64,000 nt of DNA. It comes from Numida meleagris. Its lineage: Eukaryota; Chordata; Aves; Galliformes; Numididae. The number at the start of each line of letters is the position of its first letter. The first letter of the stretch is position 1. A model generated the notes under the pieces. It was not told where the DNA came from. It searched no databases and saw nothing but the letters and a program-made list of their open reading frames with translations. Below, in pieces: positions 32,560 through 44,865 of this stretch. The stretch covers positions 3,933,297 through 3,997,296 of the forward strand of contig NC_034411.1 in NCBI RefSeq assembly GCF_002078875.1, read 5' to 3'. A program made the position numbers and the translations under genes.

Positions 32560-33545
32560 AACAAAGAAATGTCTAAGCAACGGTGTAGTTATGCCCTGTG
32601 GCTCATGCAGGGTGTCACCAGACCAACTGAGATGATGATGTCCAGACAGAACAAGATTTTGATGGCCAGGGCCTGGCCCCAAAGTATCCCAGCAAGGCCT
32701 GTAGAGCAGGCCCAAAGACGGTGGCCAGGTTCAGTAGGAGGCCAGGTCATTGGGCAAGTCTGTAATGAGGAGGCAGCTCCAAGGGCAAGTTGTGAAGGCA
32801 GTCCACAGGTCAGGATCAACAGGCTCCACAGCCAGGTGTGGGCAGCTTTGGGCTAGTAGTTTTTGGTGGAGACTTGAGGGGACTCTTTTTGGATCAGAGC
32901 TACTCCAAAGGCCAGACAGGAATTGCTAGGGCAGGTCTGTCCACAGCCTAGTGCTGTCACTGTGCTGACGTTGGCATTAAGGTCTGGCTCCTGTAGGGTG
33001 CAGAGGTGAGAAGCTCATAGGCTGCCTTAGGATAGACATTGTGTGTCTAGAAACTTATATTAGAGGCTACTTGATCCTTTTTAAGTAGGATCCCATGACT
33101 TCCCTCTGTGGACAACCAGAAATGTCTGACTCCCAAGGGTGATCTACCCTCTGAGGAGAAAGGTCTCTGAGGGAGTTGAGCAGCATGGCAGCAAGGGAAG
33201 GTGACTCCAGGCTGGTCACTTGCCTGTGCTGGTGAGTTGGTGACCTCTTGTAGATGACCTCATCAGTGTGAGAAACAAAGCAGAGAGGAGGGTCCAATGG
33301 CTGTTATGACTGATGTTTGCAGCACTGGAAAGCTCGTGCAGCAGTGAGAATGTGGGCCCTTCAGGGCCAGGAGAACACAGGTCTCTGTACATAGCAGGAG
33401 CACCCTGAGTCCTGCTGGGAAGCTGCAGGACTGGAGTGGGGATTTCTCTGTCTCCTTACCTGCCAGAGAGCTTGGGCAAGCAGCTGGAGCCCGCCAGTAG
33501 AGGAGTAATTGTTTGTGGCACACTGCGGTCCTGGTGCCACCACTG
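32560..33545. other. Compositionally distinct, repeat-like block of unknown family
   Basis: GC content rises. Short words such as CCAGG, GGCAAGT, CAGGTCA and CAGGCC recur (for example GGCCAGGGCCTGGCCCC, GGAGGCCAGGTCATTGGGC and CAGTCCACAGGTCAGGATC), giving the look of an old transposon or LTR body. Open frames up to 95 aa on both strands show no domain. No terminal repeats were found by eye. Confidence 0.3.
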
Positions 33546-35764
33546 GTTAGCTCTTTAGTAGACTGACATATGTTTCTGCTGACAAGCTGTCATCATGTTC
33601 TTCCCCCAGTGTTACTGCTTCCCACGTGCTTAGTCGCTGCTCCTGTGCCGGAAAGACTGCAAATAACAGTCCTGCTTAAGTGTGTCATTTTAATGTCATT
33701 ATCAGTAATAGCAGGAAATACTTGATTCCTACAGAAACGAGAAGACCTTGGTAGATTGATTTAGACCCTCAGGCACAAAAGCATTTAATTTTAACAGCCA
33801 AATAACTTTTTATGCAATTATTTCTTCGTTTCCTTCACTTATTTCAACAGCAACTTCTTCTTTCATCCATATTACTCTGGTGAGTCATAGATTATGATAA
33901 TGTAATCTGTAGTGCTTGGCAATGAAGTAAGTAACTCTTCCAGATTGCTTGCTTATGTTTACTGCTGTTTCTTTAGAAAGCACTTTTTGGTTAGAACTGT
34001 AAACCTTAACCCACAAGTATGTGTTACGTTGTTTTTTTTAATGACAAAACGGAATCCAAAACACCTTGTGTGAATTTGTTTGAATTCTTCTTTATTTTGC
34101 ATATGCAGGCAGTGATATTGTCCATTGGGACTGATATGTGATGTGGCTTCAAGAAAGGAGGAGGAGAAGATGTGGTCTGTCGTTACACCACTTTCTTTGG
34201 CTGTGGGAAAGAAGTTTTGCACTCACACTTTGGCTCCTGCACAGGCACTCTTCTTAGCAGTAGGTGCTCTCCTAGCTGATGCATCATCCCTGAAACGTTG
34301 TCTCCTCTGTGTTAAAAAAAAGCAGCACCAGTCTCTTCCCGTGAACATACCTTTGGGTAAGGATGTGCCAAAGCATAGCCCAAATGGACAGTTTTCAGCT
34401 GGAAGAGTGGCAGTTGTCTCTGTGTTGAAAAGGAACAATTTCTTTGCCCTTGTGAACAAAGAGTTGTGCATGTGCTCACCGATAGATGGTCTGAGACGTC
34501 CCAGGATGTGCTCAGAGTCATGTCCAGACAATGCACTTAGCAGACAAGACCTGTGCTTTTTAACCTATGAAGGTGTTACTGATGCTAGAAAAGGAGCTAT
34601 AGTGGAAGAATCCCTGCCTTGAAGACCTTTAATGTTAGAATAAGAGTGGGGATACTAGAAAAGCTGGCATGTTTGTTCAGCTGTAAAACTGCAACAGGAT
34701 GAAATTTGGGGCTTTCAGTGTTCCTTGTTTTCCTTTTGCATTGTGTCCTCTTCTTTTGGTGGATTGTCTGTTTCATACAGATAAAGCTGCGCCAGGAGAG
34801 CATGGCAATGGCAGAAGTGCCTAGCAGATCCCAAAACTGGAGTGCGATCTAAGGTGGGTTTGTGTAGCCCTAATGTAGCACCAGAAGTGCTGAACAATAT
34901 GCTGGATGTAACTGCTCACAAAGCGAGCAATACAGATTTAATAGGCTATGTGCTGAGTGGGTTTTTTCTCTCCTGTCTGAACCAAAATGCAATTAAAAAA
35001 AATCACTTTTCCTCAAGCAAAACTAATTCTTTCCTTGCAAATCAAAAAATAAATATTTATTTCTGCCTAGAAAGTTACATAACCGTGCATTTACTTGTGG
35101 AAACATTAGATTGCTTCAAGTTTAATAAAATATCCTTGAGGAATATCAAAAATACAGTCTCTTCTCCCCCAGCTGTAACAGTTCAGCGAATTTGACAGGA
35201 ATTTGCTCATACTTTCCGCTCCCACACTGCTTTTGTCTGCTGATTGCTCTCTTCCTCCCTTCCCCTCAAGAAAAGTGAAGACTTGGCAGGGAGCATGAGA
35301 CAGCATGCTGCTTCTCCTGCAGTTGCAGCCCACTGGGGCTCTCACTTTGGGAGCAGTGGTTCATAAGTGATGCACTGTTGTCTTGGAAAGTTGTTGTGTC
35401 TCTCCCCTATTGAGCAGTCGAAGAAAGGCTTCAACACCAAAGCTAATGAACTGAAATACAGTAGTGATTGGGTTAAGCATTCAGAAATAAAGACTGTGAT
35501 TGTTCCTTCCAGGTTTATGTGCTTTGTTGGAATGAGGTTACCTTTTCCTATGACCAGGGAGATGTTCTCTTAATGGGAACAAGAGCTGATGTTGTCAAGC
35601 TGTTAGCTGATCCCAGGAGCTGAGATGAAGCATCACTGACTCTGGCAATGCTCCACCTCTGACACCTGTTTTTTGAAGTAAACATTGTTTTTAAGTAGGT
35701 TGTGTTTCCCTACAGGGTATACACTTGGCCCGGGGGAATACCCGGAGCTACTGCTGTGGTCACT
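33546..35764. other. Single-copy stretch with a 165-codon unassigned open frame
   Basis: The open frame at 34125-34622 (plus) has no recognised domain and a mixed composition. It is within the length expected by chance for a window this size. No repeat was recognised. Confidence 0.4.
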
Positions 35765-36250
35765 TTTGGGACCCTCACTGCAAGAAAGGCACTGAGGCCG
35801 TGGAGCGTGTCCAGAGAAGGGCAGCGGAGCTGTGAGGGCTCTGGAGCACAAGTGTGATGGGGAGCGGCTGAGGGAGCTGGGGGTGTTCAGTGTGGAGAAG
35901 AGGAGGCTCAGGGGAGACCTCATCGCTCTCTGCAATGACCTGAAAGGAGGCTGTGTGAGGTGGGGTCGGCCTCTGCTCCCAGGGAACAGTGACAGGACAA
36001 GAGGGGATGGCCTCATGTTGTGCCAGGGGAGGCTCAGTTTGGATATTAGGAACAGTTTCTTCTCCAAAAGAGTGGTGATGCACTGGCACAGGCTGCCCAG
36101 GGAGTGGTGTGGTCACCATTCCTGGAGGTGTTCAGAGCCGTGGGGATGTGGCACTGAGGGATGTGGTCAGTGGGCACGGTGGGGTGGGCTGGGGTGGGAC
36201 TGGATGATCTTAGTGATCTTTTCTAACCTCAGTGATTCTTTGATTCTGTT
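35765..36250 (+). mobile_element. CR1 LINE 3' portion, young-looking
   Basis: It starts GGGACCCTCACTGCAAGAAA and encodes the CR1 ORF2 C-terminus ([20 protein letters not shown]). The 3'UTR follows (CACAGGCTGCCCAGGGAGTG) with the tail GATGATCTTAGTGATCTTTT and TTCTTTGATTCTG. It is nearly identical over long stretches to the copy at 47278-47930. Confidence 0.95.
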
Positions 36251-39200
36251 CTGTGGTTCCTTGCTGAGCCAGTCTTCTTGGTCTGTTAGAAATATTGTGA
36301 ACAATTTTTCTTCTCACCCCTGTTTTCCACTTACCTGGCACAAACACTTTAAGTACAGGCTGTTAGAGTTAATCCGACAATGGGTACACTCAGCTTGCTC
36401 ACCTGTAATTATCTTCATCTTTTTTGGCAGCTGGAGTGTGTTTCTGGAGCCAAGTTCACATTGAGATGAAATTGGGTCAGCAGGGACAAGTGCACATGAT
36501 GTGCACCTCGCTATTTACAAGCCTCTCATCATATGTTTCAGTTAGGATAGCCTTGCAGGGCATAAGGGAGAACACAGCTTCATTTGGACCAGAACTGTTC
36601 TCACTGGCCTAAGGGATCATTGGGCCCTTGAACATAGCAGGGGAAGCTTGTGCCCAGAAATCTTTTAACAGGGAGGAACCATTTCCCGCTGCAAGAGCCA
36701 AGAGCATCTGGTTTAGCTGCACACACGTGTGCACACAATGCTCATTTGCTGCAGCATCCTCAGATCGAAATTTGGCAATGTGAAGGTTTTAGATCTGGAG
36801 TCACTTTGTAACTTGGTTTTGCTGCTTTATTTATAAACATGTTCAGCTGCTCTGAAGCTGAATTTGTGTGAAGTGAGTATTTGAATCAAGATCTGTTCTA
36901 AGTGTGCTGTGCACTTGCTGCAGGCTTTACTTTGTGGGTTGTATTTTGAAGGGCTTTGATCTGTGAGATTGTCAGATTTCGGGATCTTTTTGCAGGAATA
37001 GACAGTCAGAAGTACTCGTTGGGACTTCTCAGTCATGTAAGGGGATGACAGCCTAAGTTTTGCTGAGTTATGTTGGCATATGGGTGAGCAAATTCCTTGG
37101 AAAATCCTCTTTTTCACTGGTTGAGCTGCTGATCTGTTCCAGAGCTATGCAACAACTGCATTTCTTGATGCATTTTCCAGTAGACATTTAATCGTCCCGC
37201 AAATTTGAGGGGAAAAAAATGGCTAAACATTTCCGTTTTCTTTAAATGGATACACTTGTCAAAGTAGAGAAACAGAGGGTTGAGTCATGTGGGCAAAGCC
37301 AAAGAATAGCTGGGGTTTAACTGGCAAAGGAATTGAGCCACAGTGTCTGGAGGTATCCATCACAGCCTCGCCTCGTTATTAGGAGGAGAGTCCTTTGCTT
37401 TGCAGCAGCATAGCTGAGATGCAGTTTGTTGAATGCGAAGAAATCAGTTTTCTAGAGGAATAGCCCCCTGTCTCAGCAGCCAATGTCATTTGCATAATCT
37501 GCGCACATCCTTGTCCCCATGCCTTGCTTCCCCAGCCCCTCTTCACCTTCCCTGATCTTCCTTGGTGTATAAAGCACTGTTTTTTACACTGAATACAGTA
37601 CCTGACCTCTGCATGGGGAGTTGATTCCAGGCAGGAGACCAGAGGGGGCTTGCAATAGTGAGCCTAGCGGCGTGGGGAGATTTTGGGAAAGAAAGCTTTT
37701 CAAGGAAAGCCTTTAAGATCAGTTGTGCTTAGAGAGAAATATTGTGTCTGTGGTGTATCTTTGTTCTTTGGATTACAATAAACAATTCCAGCCCAATGAA
37801 GGGTATAATTTGACTTAATTATGAAATATGGATGTATTACCCACTTTTAGGCAGGAATTGTGTCCTTAAAGCACTGTGTTGTACCTGGACCACACTTCCA
37901 AGAGTAAGCTTGCAACAATGGCTTTTTGCTGAGTACTTAAAAATATTGAAGGGTCCTCAAAAACATGCATTTCCCCAGAAAATAGGGACCTCTCAGAGCA
38001 CATGGGAAGCAAGTAGCTTTCTTTATGCTGAAATTTTGTCAGTGCTCCCATGTGATTGTGTGCGTGACTCCAGGAGCAAAAGCATTAGGGAGAAAAATAA
38101 TGCAAGATCTGTGATTAAAATCAAGAGATGGCAGTGCTATTTCAGTTTGTCATCAGCATGCTCTCTTGCATTCATGGAACAAAAGAATTAGAAAAGGGAG
38201 GGGAGCTAAGTGACAAAACAACAAAGCAAAAACCAAATCCCGAAACCAGTGTAATCTTTACAGTGTGCAGGCAGAAGAACAGTAATGAACTCCGGTAAGC
38301 GTGTAATGCCCTTGTCAGAAAGCTGTTGTTTTTTCAGGGTACATCATTGCGTATGTATCAAACAGTTGTAATTAAACCACCACTTGTTCTAATAGAAAAA
38401 AATCTCATTAGACCTACTGGCTCCTGGCTGATGCGTACTCAGCCTCCAGCTTTCTGCATTGCAACGTGGCCAGGAAGCACACTGGTAATCTGCAAATTCT
38501 CACCTACTGGGAGTCATTTGCTTAATTGGTGATACTTGTGTGTTCCCGTTTTAATCATTGTTTCCAGTGGAAATTACTATATTGTCATGTGCCAGCTATT
38601 CAATAAGGGCCTTGCAGAGTGTTTGTGGAAGATTTGTATATCATGCTGGGTGTTAGAGTGAAGAATACCAAAGGATAATTGACCGTTGCTACCCAAGAGG
38701 CGTGTTAATAGTCTTGAGAATTGATGACAAGAAAAAAAGCAAGGAATACTGCCATAGGGAAAAAGGAGCAGATCTCAACCCGTGAACCTATCAAAGACAC
38801 AGGCAGAACATCTGAGAGCCAGTCAGAAATTCGATGCAATTTGCATTGCACTTGGAGTGCTGTGCAAGGACTTACTTTGCTGAGCTTATATATTACCTAT
38901 GGGCCATGTAATATGGACTTAGATAGGACTGCAACTTCTGTTCTCTCCTTTCTTTTCAGTCTTCATTTGGAGTGTAGTAAATTGACCCACCTGCAACCTA
39001 CTGGGCACCAGTTAGTTAAACTTGTTCTGTAGAGATTGTTAGTCTGGATGCCTTTAGTTGCTGTTAAATATTGCCTAGATGTTAAGTACTGATCCTGAAG
39101 CTGCCGATGACAATGAGAAAGCTTCTGCTTATACATGCTTTGGCTTGGCTTCCCTGCTGAAGATGTGGAGCTGCAGTGGCCTGTGCCAGCAGGAGCAGCT

Positions 39201-40540
39201 TCTTCCTTGCCTTGCAGGGAGCAGGAAAGCCTTCATGGTCACCTCAGTCCCAAGCCTCTGGTGGCCTGGGGACCTGCACACTGACATAAAAAACAGGTAT
39301 GACAGTGCTTATCCACTACAAAGCTGCTATCTTTGATCCCATCTGAAGTTCTTGTTTCCTTTTCAAAGACAGTCTGGATAAAACAGCTTTTAAGCTATGA
39401 GCTTGTGGTATGCCAGTCTTGTGTGGTGGAGTGGACCATGGTAAAAATAGTTGTGTTTTTAATAAAGGAAACTGGTTTGCAGTAGAACTTGGATAATCTG
39501 TGCAAGATCTGATGGATTGTGTTTGCACACACAACTTCATGAGGGATAAGCATAATTTTTCAGCTGTATCGTCTCTAAAGGAGTTGTCTCTGTGGCAAGA
39601 CAACCCAGCTATACTGATGGCAATGTAGGGCTTAGCACTGATGGAAAGTGCACTGTAAGATTCAAAATCTGCATTTTGCATGTAATCACAATGCTTTTCT
39701 GACCATCTTTCTGATAGAATCATGGACTGTTACTTACTTAGCAATCTACTTGGCCTATCATAGCCCCAAGGCATTACTAATGTGCAAATAACAGCTCATA
39801 GCCATAATAAAAGTAGATGTGCTTTGCATGGACATGTCCTAGTTTGGCCAGATAACAGAATACTGTATTTTGGCTTTGATTTTTTTTTGTACCTGAACCA
39901 TTCTCCTGTCAACGGTAAATGCGAATTGTCAACTTAAGCATTTAAAAAAATTGCTGCGTTTTTGTAAAACATCAGAGTTCTCCCAAACGTCCCATTTCCA
40001 CCAGGCTTCTCTTTGGTGAACATTATTTCCTGCAATGTTTTATTATGCTGCTGGTTTCTCCCTGGGCAAATGACAGCTGGCTTTTAAAACTATTTTGGAG
40101 CTCAGAACAGACGCGAACAATCACAGGGCTGCAGATGTCTGCAAGCCACGGCTATTCTATAGCACAAACAGATTTTGGGAGGAGGGCTTTGAATAATGTA
40201 AATAGTTTCCTGATTTTTTACAACAGAGAGATTAAGTTGTCAACCTCTGGGCAAACTGTGGGCAGATCCTTGGGTGATAGAAATCTGAGAGTATCTGCTG
40301 GTTGACATCACCTGATGGTCCAGCCCTGAAAGACGGGTTATGTTCAGCATTCATTTCTGCAGGTAGGACAGATCCAGGTCCCTTGTGCAAAACTAGAGGA
40401 AGGAGGATTTTCTACAGGACCCAGCAGGTATTCCTGGACAGCAGATTGTTCCCCCTGTATGTTGCAGGACAGAACACAACAGCAGTATCTGCAGCTTTGG
40501 CGTGTGATAATACCTCTGAATTCAGTTTAGAGGGCAAGGT
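36251..40540. other. Single-copy stretch
   Basis: The promoter-like unit at 37480-37782 is listed separately. An acceptor-like CTTCCTTGCCTTGCAG ends at 39217 and an AACAG|GTATGA donor follows at 39297. The 80 nt between are open in one frame (SRKAFMVTSVPSLWWPGDL), but no homology is recognised. Confidence 0.4.
37480..37782 (+). promoter_or_regulatory. CCAAT, octamer, TATA and AATAAA in promoter-like order
   Basis: CCAAT (37480-37484), a perfect octamer ATTTGCAT (37488-37495), TATAAAG (37568-37574) and, 200 nt further, AATAAA (37777-37782) follow in the order of a compact transcription unit or a solo LTR. An AP-1 site TGAGTCAT lies upstream at 37281. No open frame of note lies between. LTR ends and a target-site duplication were not found by eye. 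Confidence 0.3.
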
Positions 40541-40614
40541 GGCAATGGGCTGACAGCTGGACTGGATGATCTTAGTGGTCTTTTCCAACCTTAATGATGT
40601 GTGATTCTGTGATT
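40541..40614 (+). repeat. CR1 LINE tail only
   Basis: GGCTGACAGCTGGACTGGAT, then TTAGTGGTCTTTTCCAACCT and GTGATTCTGTGATT. Only the last 70 bp of CR1 are present. Confidence 0.9.
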
Positions 40615-41430
40615 TACCAGCCGTGGGGGAGATTTGCATGACCAGACTGTACTCATGTTCTTGCTCCATCATTAACTGAACCCAAAACACTGAGCAGCAT
40701 GCAGCTTCACTTCTGGTCTTGATATCTCACCAATGTTGAGCTCCTGGTCAGGATTGCTGTGCCGCTCGCCATGTGTGCCTGCCAGCAACTTCTGCAGTTG
40801 TTGGTCCCTGTGATGGTAAGGGACAACATGTGACTGCAGAAATCTGTTTACTGGCTTCCAATTCTTTTCATGCTTGTCAAAGTCGAAGAATACACATAGT
40901 TCTGCAATACCATAAAACCAGTCCTTATGATATGGCAGAGGTAGAAATTGCCAGTTTCAGATTTTAAGCTTAAAATGTAAGATCATCCTTTTTACTAATT
41001 CACGAATTGAAGCCAGTATTGGTGCAGTCTTTCATGAACCTGAAAACAGTTTGGTGTTTTGAAAGAAAGAAAGAAAGAAAAATTTAAGCTACTGTAATTT
41101 TTTTGTTTGTTTTTAAAAATGTTGTACTTGTGAAACCGAGGAATTGGGGACTGAAGTCACTTGTCCTGGTATCTGTTGAATCCAAGCCGTGTAAAATCCA
41201 CTCTTCCCTCTGACTGTGTATTTGCTCTTCTCATTAAATATACTGCACAATTCTATATCTTGCAATACAACATTCAAATTTGGCTTTATTTGCAGATATC
41301 ATTGGTATGTCAAAGGCTAATACCTTTCAGTTTGAGGAATAGACAGATCATGCAGGTTCTAGGTTCAGCAAGATATATCAAAGAGCCTGATTTGAAGTTT
41401 CCCCTTTCAGCGACTTGTTTGCATTCAGAT
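40615..41430. other. Single-copy stretch with GAAA microsatellite
   Basis: A GAAA microsatellite of about five units lies at 41062-41083. Nothing else was recognised. Confidence 0.45.
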
Positions 41431-41680
41431 AGACTGTTTGACACTGTCTCCCATAACTGGCCAAGTAGATGAGGGGAGAGCAGTGGATGTTGTTTTCATG
41501 GACTTCAGCAAGGCTTTTGATGTTGTCTCCCATAACATCTTCATAGGTAAGCTTAGGAAGCGTGAGATAGATGAGTGGACAGTATGGTGGATTGAGAACT
41601 GGCTGGCTGGCCGAGCTCAGAGCACTGGAGCAAACTCTCTAGAAAGGTGGCAGAATCGTCTTCTTCTCTGGAGTCTTCTA
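41431..41680 (+). mobile_element. CR1 LINE, rearranged, chimeric 3' junction
   Basis: The CR1 RT block (VDVVFMDFSKAFDVVSHNI, then WIENWLAGRAQ) is joined near 41615 to the 3'UTR block GAGCACTGGAGC...GAAAGGTGGCAGAATC. Upstream, TTTGACACTGTCTCCCATAAC partly repeats the later TTTGATGTTGTCTCCCATAAC, showing a second rearrangement. At about 41680 it passes into the same non-CR1 sequence as the copy at 30111-30672. Confidence 0.88.
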
Positions 41681-41760
41681 TAATTGAAAACTAAATGGTG
41701 TGCTGATTATATATACAATTAGATTATATGGTTGATGTGTTGATAGTAGTGCAAAATTTC
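41681..41760 (+). repeat. Non-CR1 sequence shared with 30673-30850
   Basis: TAATTGAAAACTAAATGGTG followed by TGATTATATATACAATTAGA and TATATGGTTGATGTGTTGAT. See the entry at 30673 for the match. Confidence 0.7.
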
Positions 41761-42242
41761 CAGACTAATTTTGTAAGGTAGGTGATATATTACCGAGTAA
41801 TGGTGTCTTTGTAAGAGAATTCCCTATTGAAAGAGGTAGGTGGTTGCTATATTTTGTAGCTATATTGTGATCTCTGCAAATTCTGAAACTGAGTTTATGT
41901 ATCTTTTTTGACATTTTATATATTTCATTTTAGTAAACAAGTGAAATGTATTGTAAACCAGATTTTCAAGCATCTATTTTTGTGGATAGTATGAAGCCAA
42001 AAGAAATCCTCTTTGGTACAGGAGGTATTTGAATTAATTTTGTATTTCTGTAGGCGGCCTTTCAAAAAAAAAAAGAAAAAAGATCTTTATGAGTACTGAG
42101 AAAAAAAATCAGGGTGTTTCTTTTTCCCCCCAGTTGCTAATATCTGCTTATTAGATCTGATTGCTCTTAGAGATTCTAGTTTGTATCATTTTGCATTGTT
42201 TCATGTGGAAGCTAAGTGTTTAGCATGATCAGGACTCTTGTA
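41761..42242. other. Single-copy AT-rich stretch
   Basis: An A-rich run lies at about 42066-42082. No gene or repeat was recognised. Confidence 0.4.
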
Positions 42243-42379
42243 GAGTGAGGAATGTCCATTCCTGGAGATGTTCCAAAGCTGTCTGGGCATGGTTCTGGGC
42301 AACCAGCCGTGGGTAGGCCTGCTTCGGCAGGTGGTTGGACCAGATGATCCCTTCCAACCTCAACCATTCTGTGATTCTT
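42243..42379 (+). repeat. CR1 LINE 3' end, first of a tandem pair
   Basis: GTCCATTCCTGGAGATGTTC, GGTTGGACCAGATGATCCCT and CAACCATTCTGTGATTCT mark a CR1 3' end. Confidence 0.9.
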
Positions 42380-42386
42380 GGACTCC

Positions 42387-42520
42387 GTGATTATGTGAGA
42401 TACTCAAGACCCACGTGGACATTTTCCTGTGCGACCTACTGCTGGAAGCCTGCTTTAGCAGGGGGTTGGACTAAACAGTCTCCCAAGGTCCCTTCCAGCC
42501 CCAACAATTCTGATTCTGTG
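42387..42520 (+). repeat. CR1 LINE 3' end, second of a tandem pair
   Basis: CACGTGGACATTTTCCTGTG, CCTGCTTTAGCAGGGGGTTG and CCCCAACAATTCTGATTCTG mark a different CR1 subfamily, inserted 7 bp after the tail of the first. Confidence 0.9.
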
Positions 42521-44511
42521 AATGGAATTTGAAGTTTCTGATCAAAGCGCCTGGAGAAGAATACCTGTCCTAACCTAAATGATGAGCAGACTTAATTTCT
42601 CTCAAACTTTAGAGTTGAAAAATGGACAATGAGTAGGTGTGAAGGGGGGCTGTGGAAAATGTCAGCTCTGAAGAAGTGTGTTTGGTAGTTAGAAATCATT
42701 GAAAAGGGAGACTTGGCTTGGAGGTGGAAATCCTAGTCTTAGCTACAGCAGGTCCTGTAGCTCAGGTGATTTTGGGGAAGTTCATGCACAAGTGCTTAAA
42801 GGGCTACGTTGAAGGGCAGGTGTTGAAATGTGAAATATTTCAAAGGATTCTCTTTTTGAGAGGTTCTGTGCAGATCAGAGAGTGACTCCATTTGAGTTGG
42901 GGCAGGGAGAGGTGTTATCTTTTATTTTTGCTTTTAAATAGTAGTGGGTTTTTCCAGCAGGTGTGTCAGCTTAGTCCTCATCTCCTTGGCTGAGCTCTGA
43001 GCTGCTGTTTGTAGTGGCTCTTCCCTTGGCAAGCAGCATGCCTGTGGTATTCCTGTGTGCAGACAGCTTTTCACCTCTCTTCCAAGCTGCATGTTGACTT
43101 GAAGCAACCTTTTAGCAGAGCTTAAGGTTTGAAACATTTTGACCTGGCTGAGAGCTGGTCCGAGCTTCAAGTGTCTGCTAATATTTAACCTATGGCAAAT
43201 TAAAGCAGAGTGCATTTGGAAAGAGGTATGAGAGCCACATGAGTGCCCAACGAACCCATTGCCTGCAGCACAAGCCAGGGAGATTCAGAGCTCATACTTC
43301 TGCTGAGACCCTTACTACAACCTTATAGGCCTATAGAGGAGCCTTCAACAATATAAATACAGTTTTCCCCTGTTTTAAAATCCCTTTGTGCTCCTAGATT
43401 GATGATAAAGAAAATCGGGGCCAATGGTTGTAAGCACATGCCTTAAAATTCAGCGGGTTCTGGTGTTTTACAGATTGCACATGAATGTGTAAATGAGGGC
43501 CTCAAGATATAATGTAAATTTCTCTGCCTTCAGGGGTGAAAGCTGAGGTAATTCCTAGATGTGTCCCGGTACGTGTCATATTAGAGTTTCTGTTTTAAAT
43601 TTGTTACTTTTGAACTATTACTGTAAAAGAAGAGAAGTAATGTCTGGCCTCCTGTCACAAGCTGGATTTTTGTTGCTTGCTTTGCAATTCCTGGTAGTAG
43701 TAAGTACTTAAAAATCAAAGGTCCAGATTTTCCACTGATGTAAATTATTACTAGCTTCATTGATTTAATTTTGTTTATGCTTGCTTTAAACAGCTGAAGA
43801 CCTAGTGCAATATCCCCAGTCAAGATTTAATACAATCAGGATGAAGTCTTTATCATGTGTCATTTGCATTTTAAAAAGTGCTTAATTGTGCGGTTTTTAT
43901 AGACATACACATCCATTAACTCACTTATGCATGCTCAGAATAATGGTTTTATATATTAATGTCGAGGCGGTTTAATTTAGTGCACAGCAGTGGGTAAAAT
44001 GAAAGTATTTAATTAAAATGGATTTTTTTCACGCATTGCTTAAAGAATTTTCCAGATTAGATATTGGTTACTCGTATGTGAAAGCTCCTTACTTCCTTGC
44101 TGTCTGTGTTAGGAACAGGAGCAATGACATTTTCATCTTCCCTCTCTGCAATAGCTTGGGCAGGAGCCGTGCAGCTCCTTTGCAGGCTGGCAGTCCCACC
44201 GGGTGAGGGAAAGAACTCTGGAGAGATTTGCAGTCATGATCAGATCAAAGGCTTTCATGCCAGGTGTTATAAAACCACACAGCAAGTGCAGTTCTTACAG
44301 CCCGAGTCAATGAGCTTTAGGGTAGTAGAGAACTGGTAAAGCAAATGATCCCTGGGGTGCTTGAGAAAGCAGGGAGAGAAGCGTTCTGCTTCTTAAACGA
44401 GTGCTTCGCTCTTCAGCCGTTGCATCCCGAAACCTCAGCCCCAGCATAGATGGTTACTGCTCAGTGTGTTTGCAGCAGCCTCCCACTCCTGTCTGCCAAA
44501 TCTCCTGTGTG
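42521..44511. other. Single-copy AT-rich stretch
   Basis: A possible ancient repeat lies at 43718-43775 (listed). The block 43870-44010 is AT-rich with several TTAAT words and might be conserved non-coding DNA. No gene was recognised. Confidence 0.4.
43718..43775. repeat. Possible ancient amniote repeat fragment
   Basis: GGTCCAGATTTTCCACTGAT, then GTAAATTATTACTAGCTTCA and TTGATTT, follows the word order CCAGATTCT...GTGTAAAT...CATTGACTTCA of an old sauropsid repeat. Very diverged. Confidence 0.3.
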
Positions 44512-44856
44512 GGAAGGGCTGGAGCACCTCTCCTATGAAGGAAGGCTGAGGGAGTTGGGCTTGTTCAGCCTGCAGAAGAGAAGGCTCTGCAGAGACCTCA
44601 TACATGGTCTGATAATGACAGGACAAGGGGGAATGGCTTTAAACTAGGAGAGGGGAGATTTAGCTTAGATGTTAGGAGGAAATTCTTCACTCAGAGAGCG
44701 GTGAGGTCCTGGGACTGCTGCCCAGAGAGCTGTGGGTGCCCAAGGCCAGGTTGGATGGGGCCCTGGGCAGCCTGAGCTGGTGGAGGGCAGCCAGGCTGTG
44801 GCAGGGGTTGGAAGTGGATGACTTTTAAGGTCCCTTCCAATGGTTCTATGTGTGAT
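44512..44856 (+). repeat. CR1 LINE 3' portion, first of a tandem pair
   Basis: GGCTGGAGCACCTCTCCTAT, GGAATGGCTTTAAACTAGGA and ATTCTTCACTCAGAGAGCGG lead to GTCCCTTCCAATGGTTCTATG. Confidence 0.94.
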
Positions 44857-44865
44857 GAACAAATT

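Noticed and set aside
34125..34622. 165-codon plus-strand open frame
   Set aside because: Mixed composition with no motif, and no donor or polyA signal placed to support a gene.
35832..36464. 210-codon open frame on the plus strand
   Set aside because: The first two thirds is the CR1 ORF2 C-terminus and 3'UTR; the rest is run-on into unique DNA. It is not a host gene.
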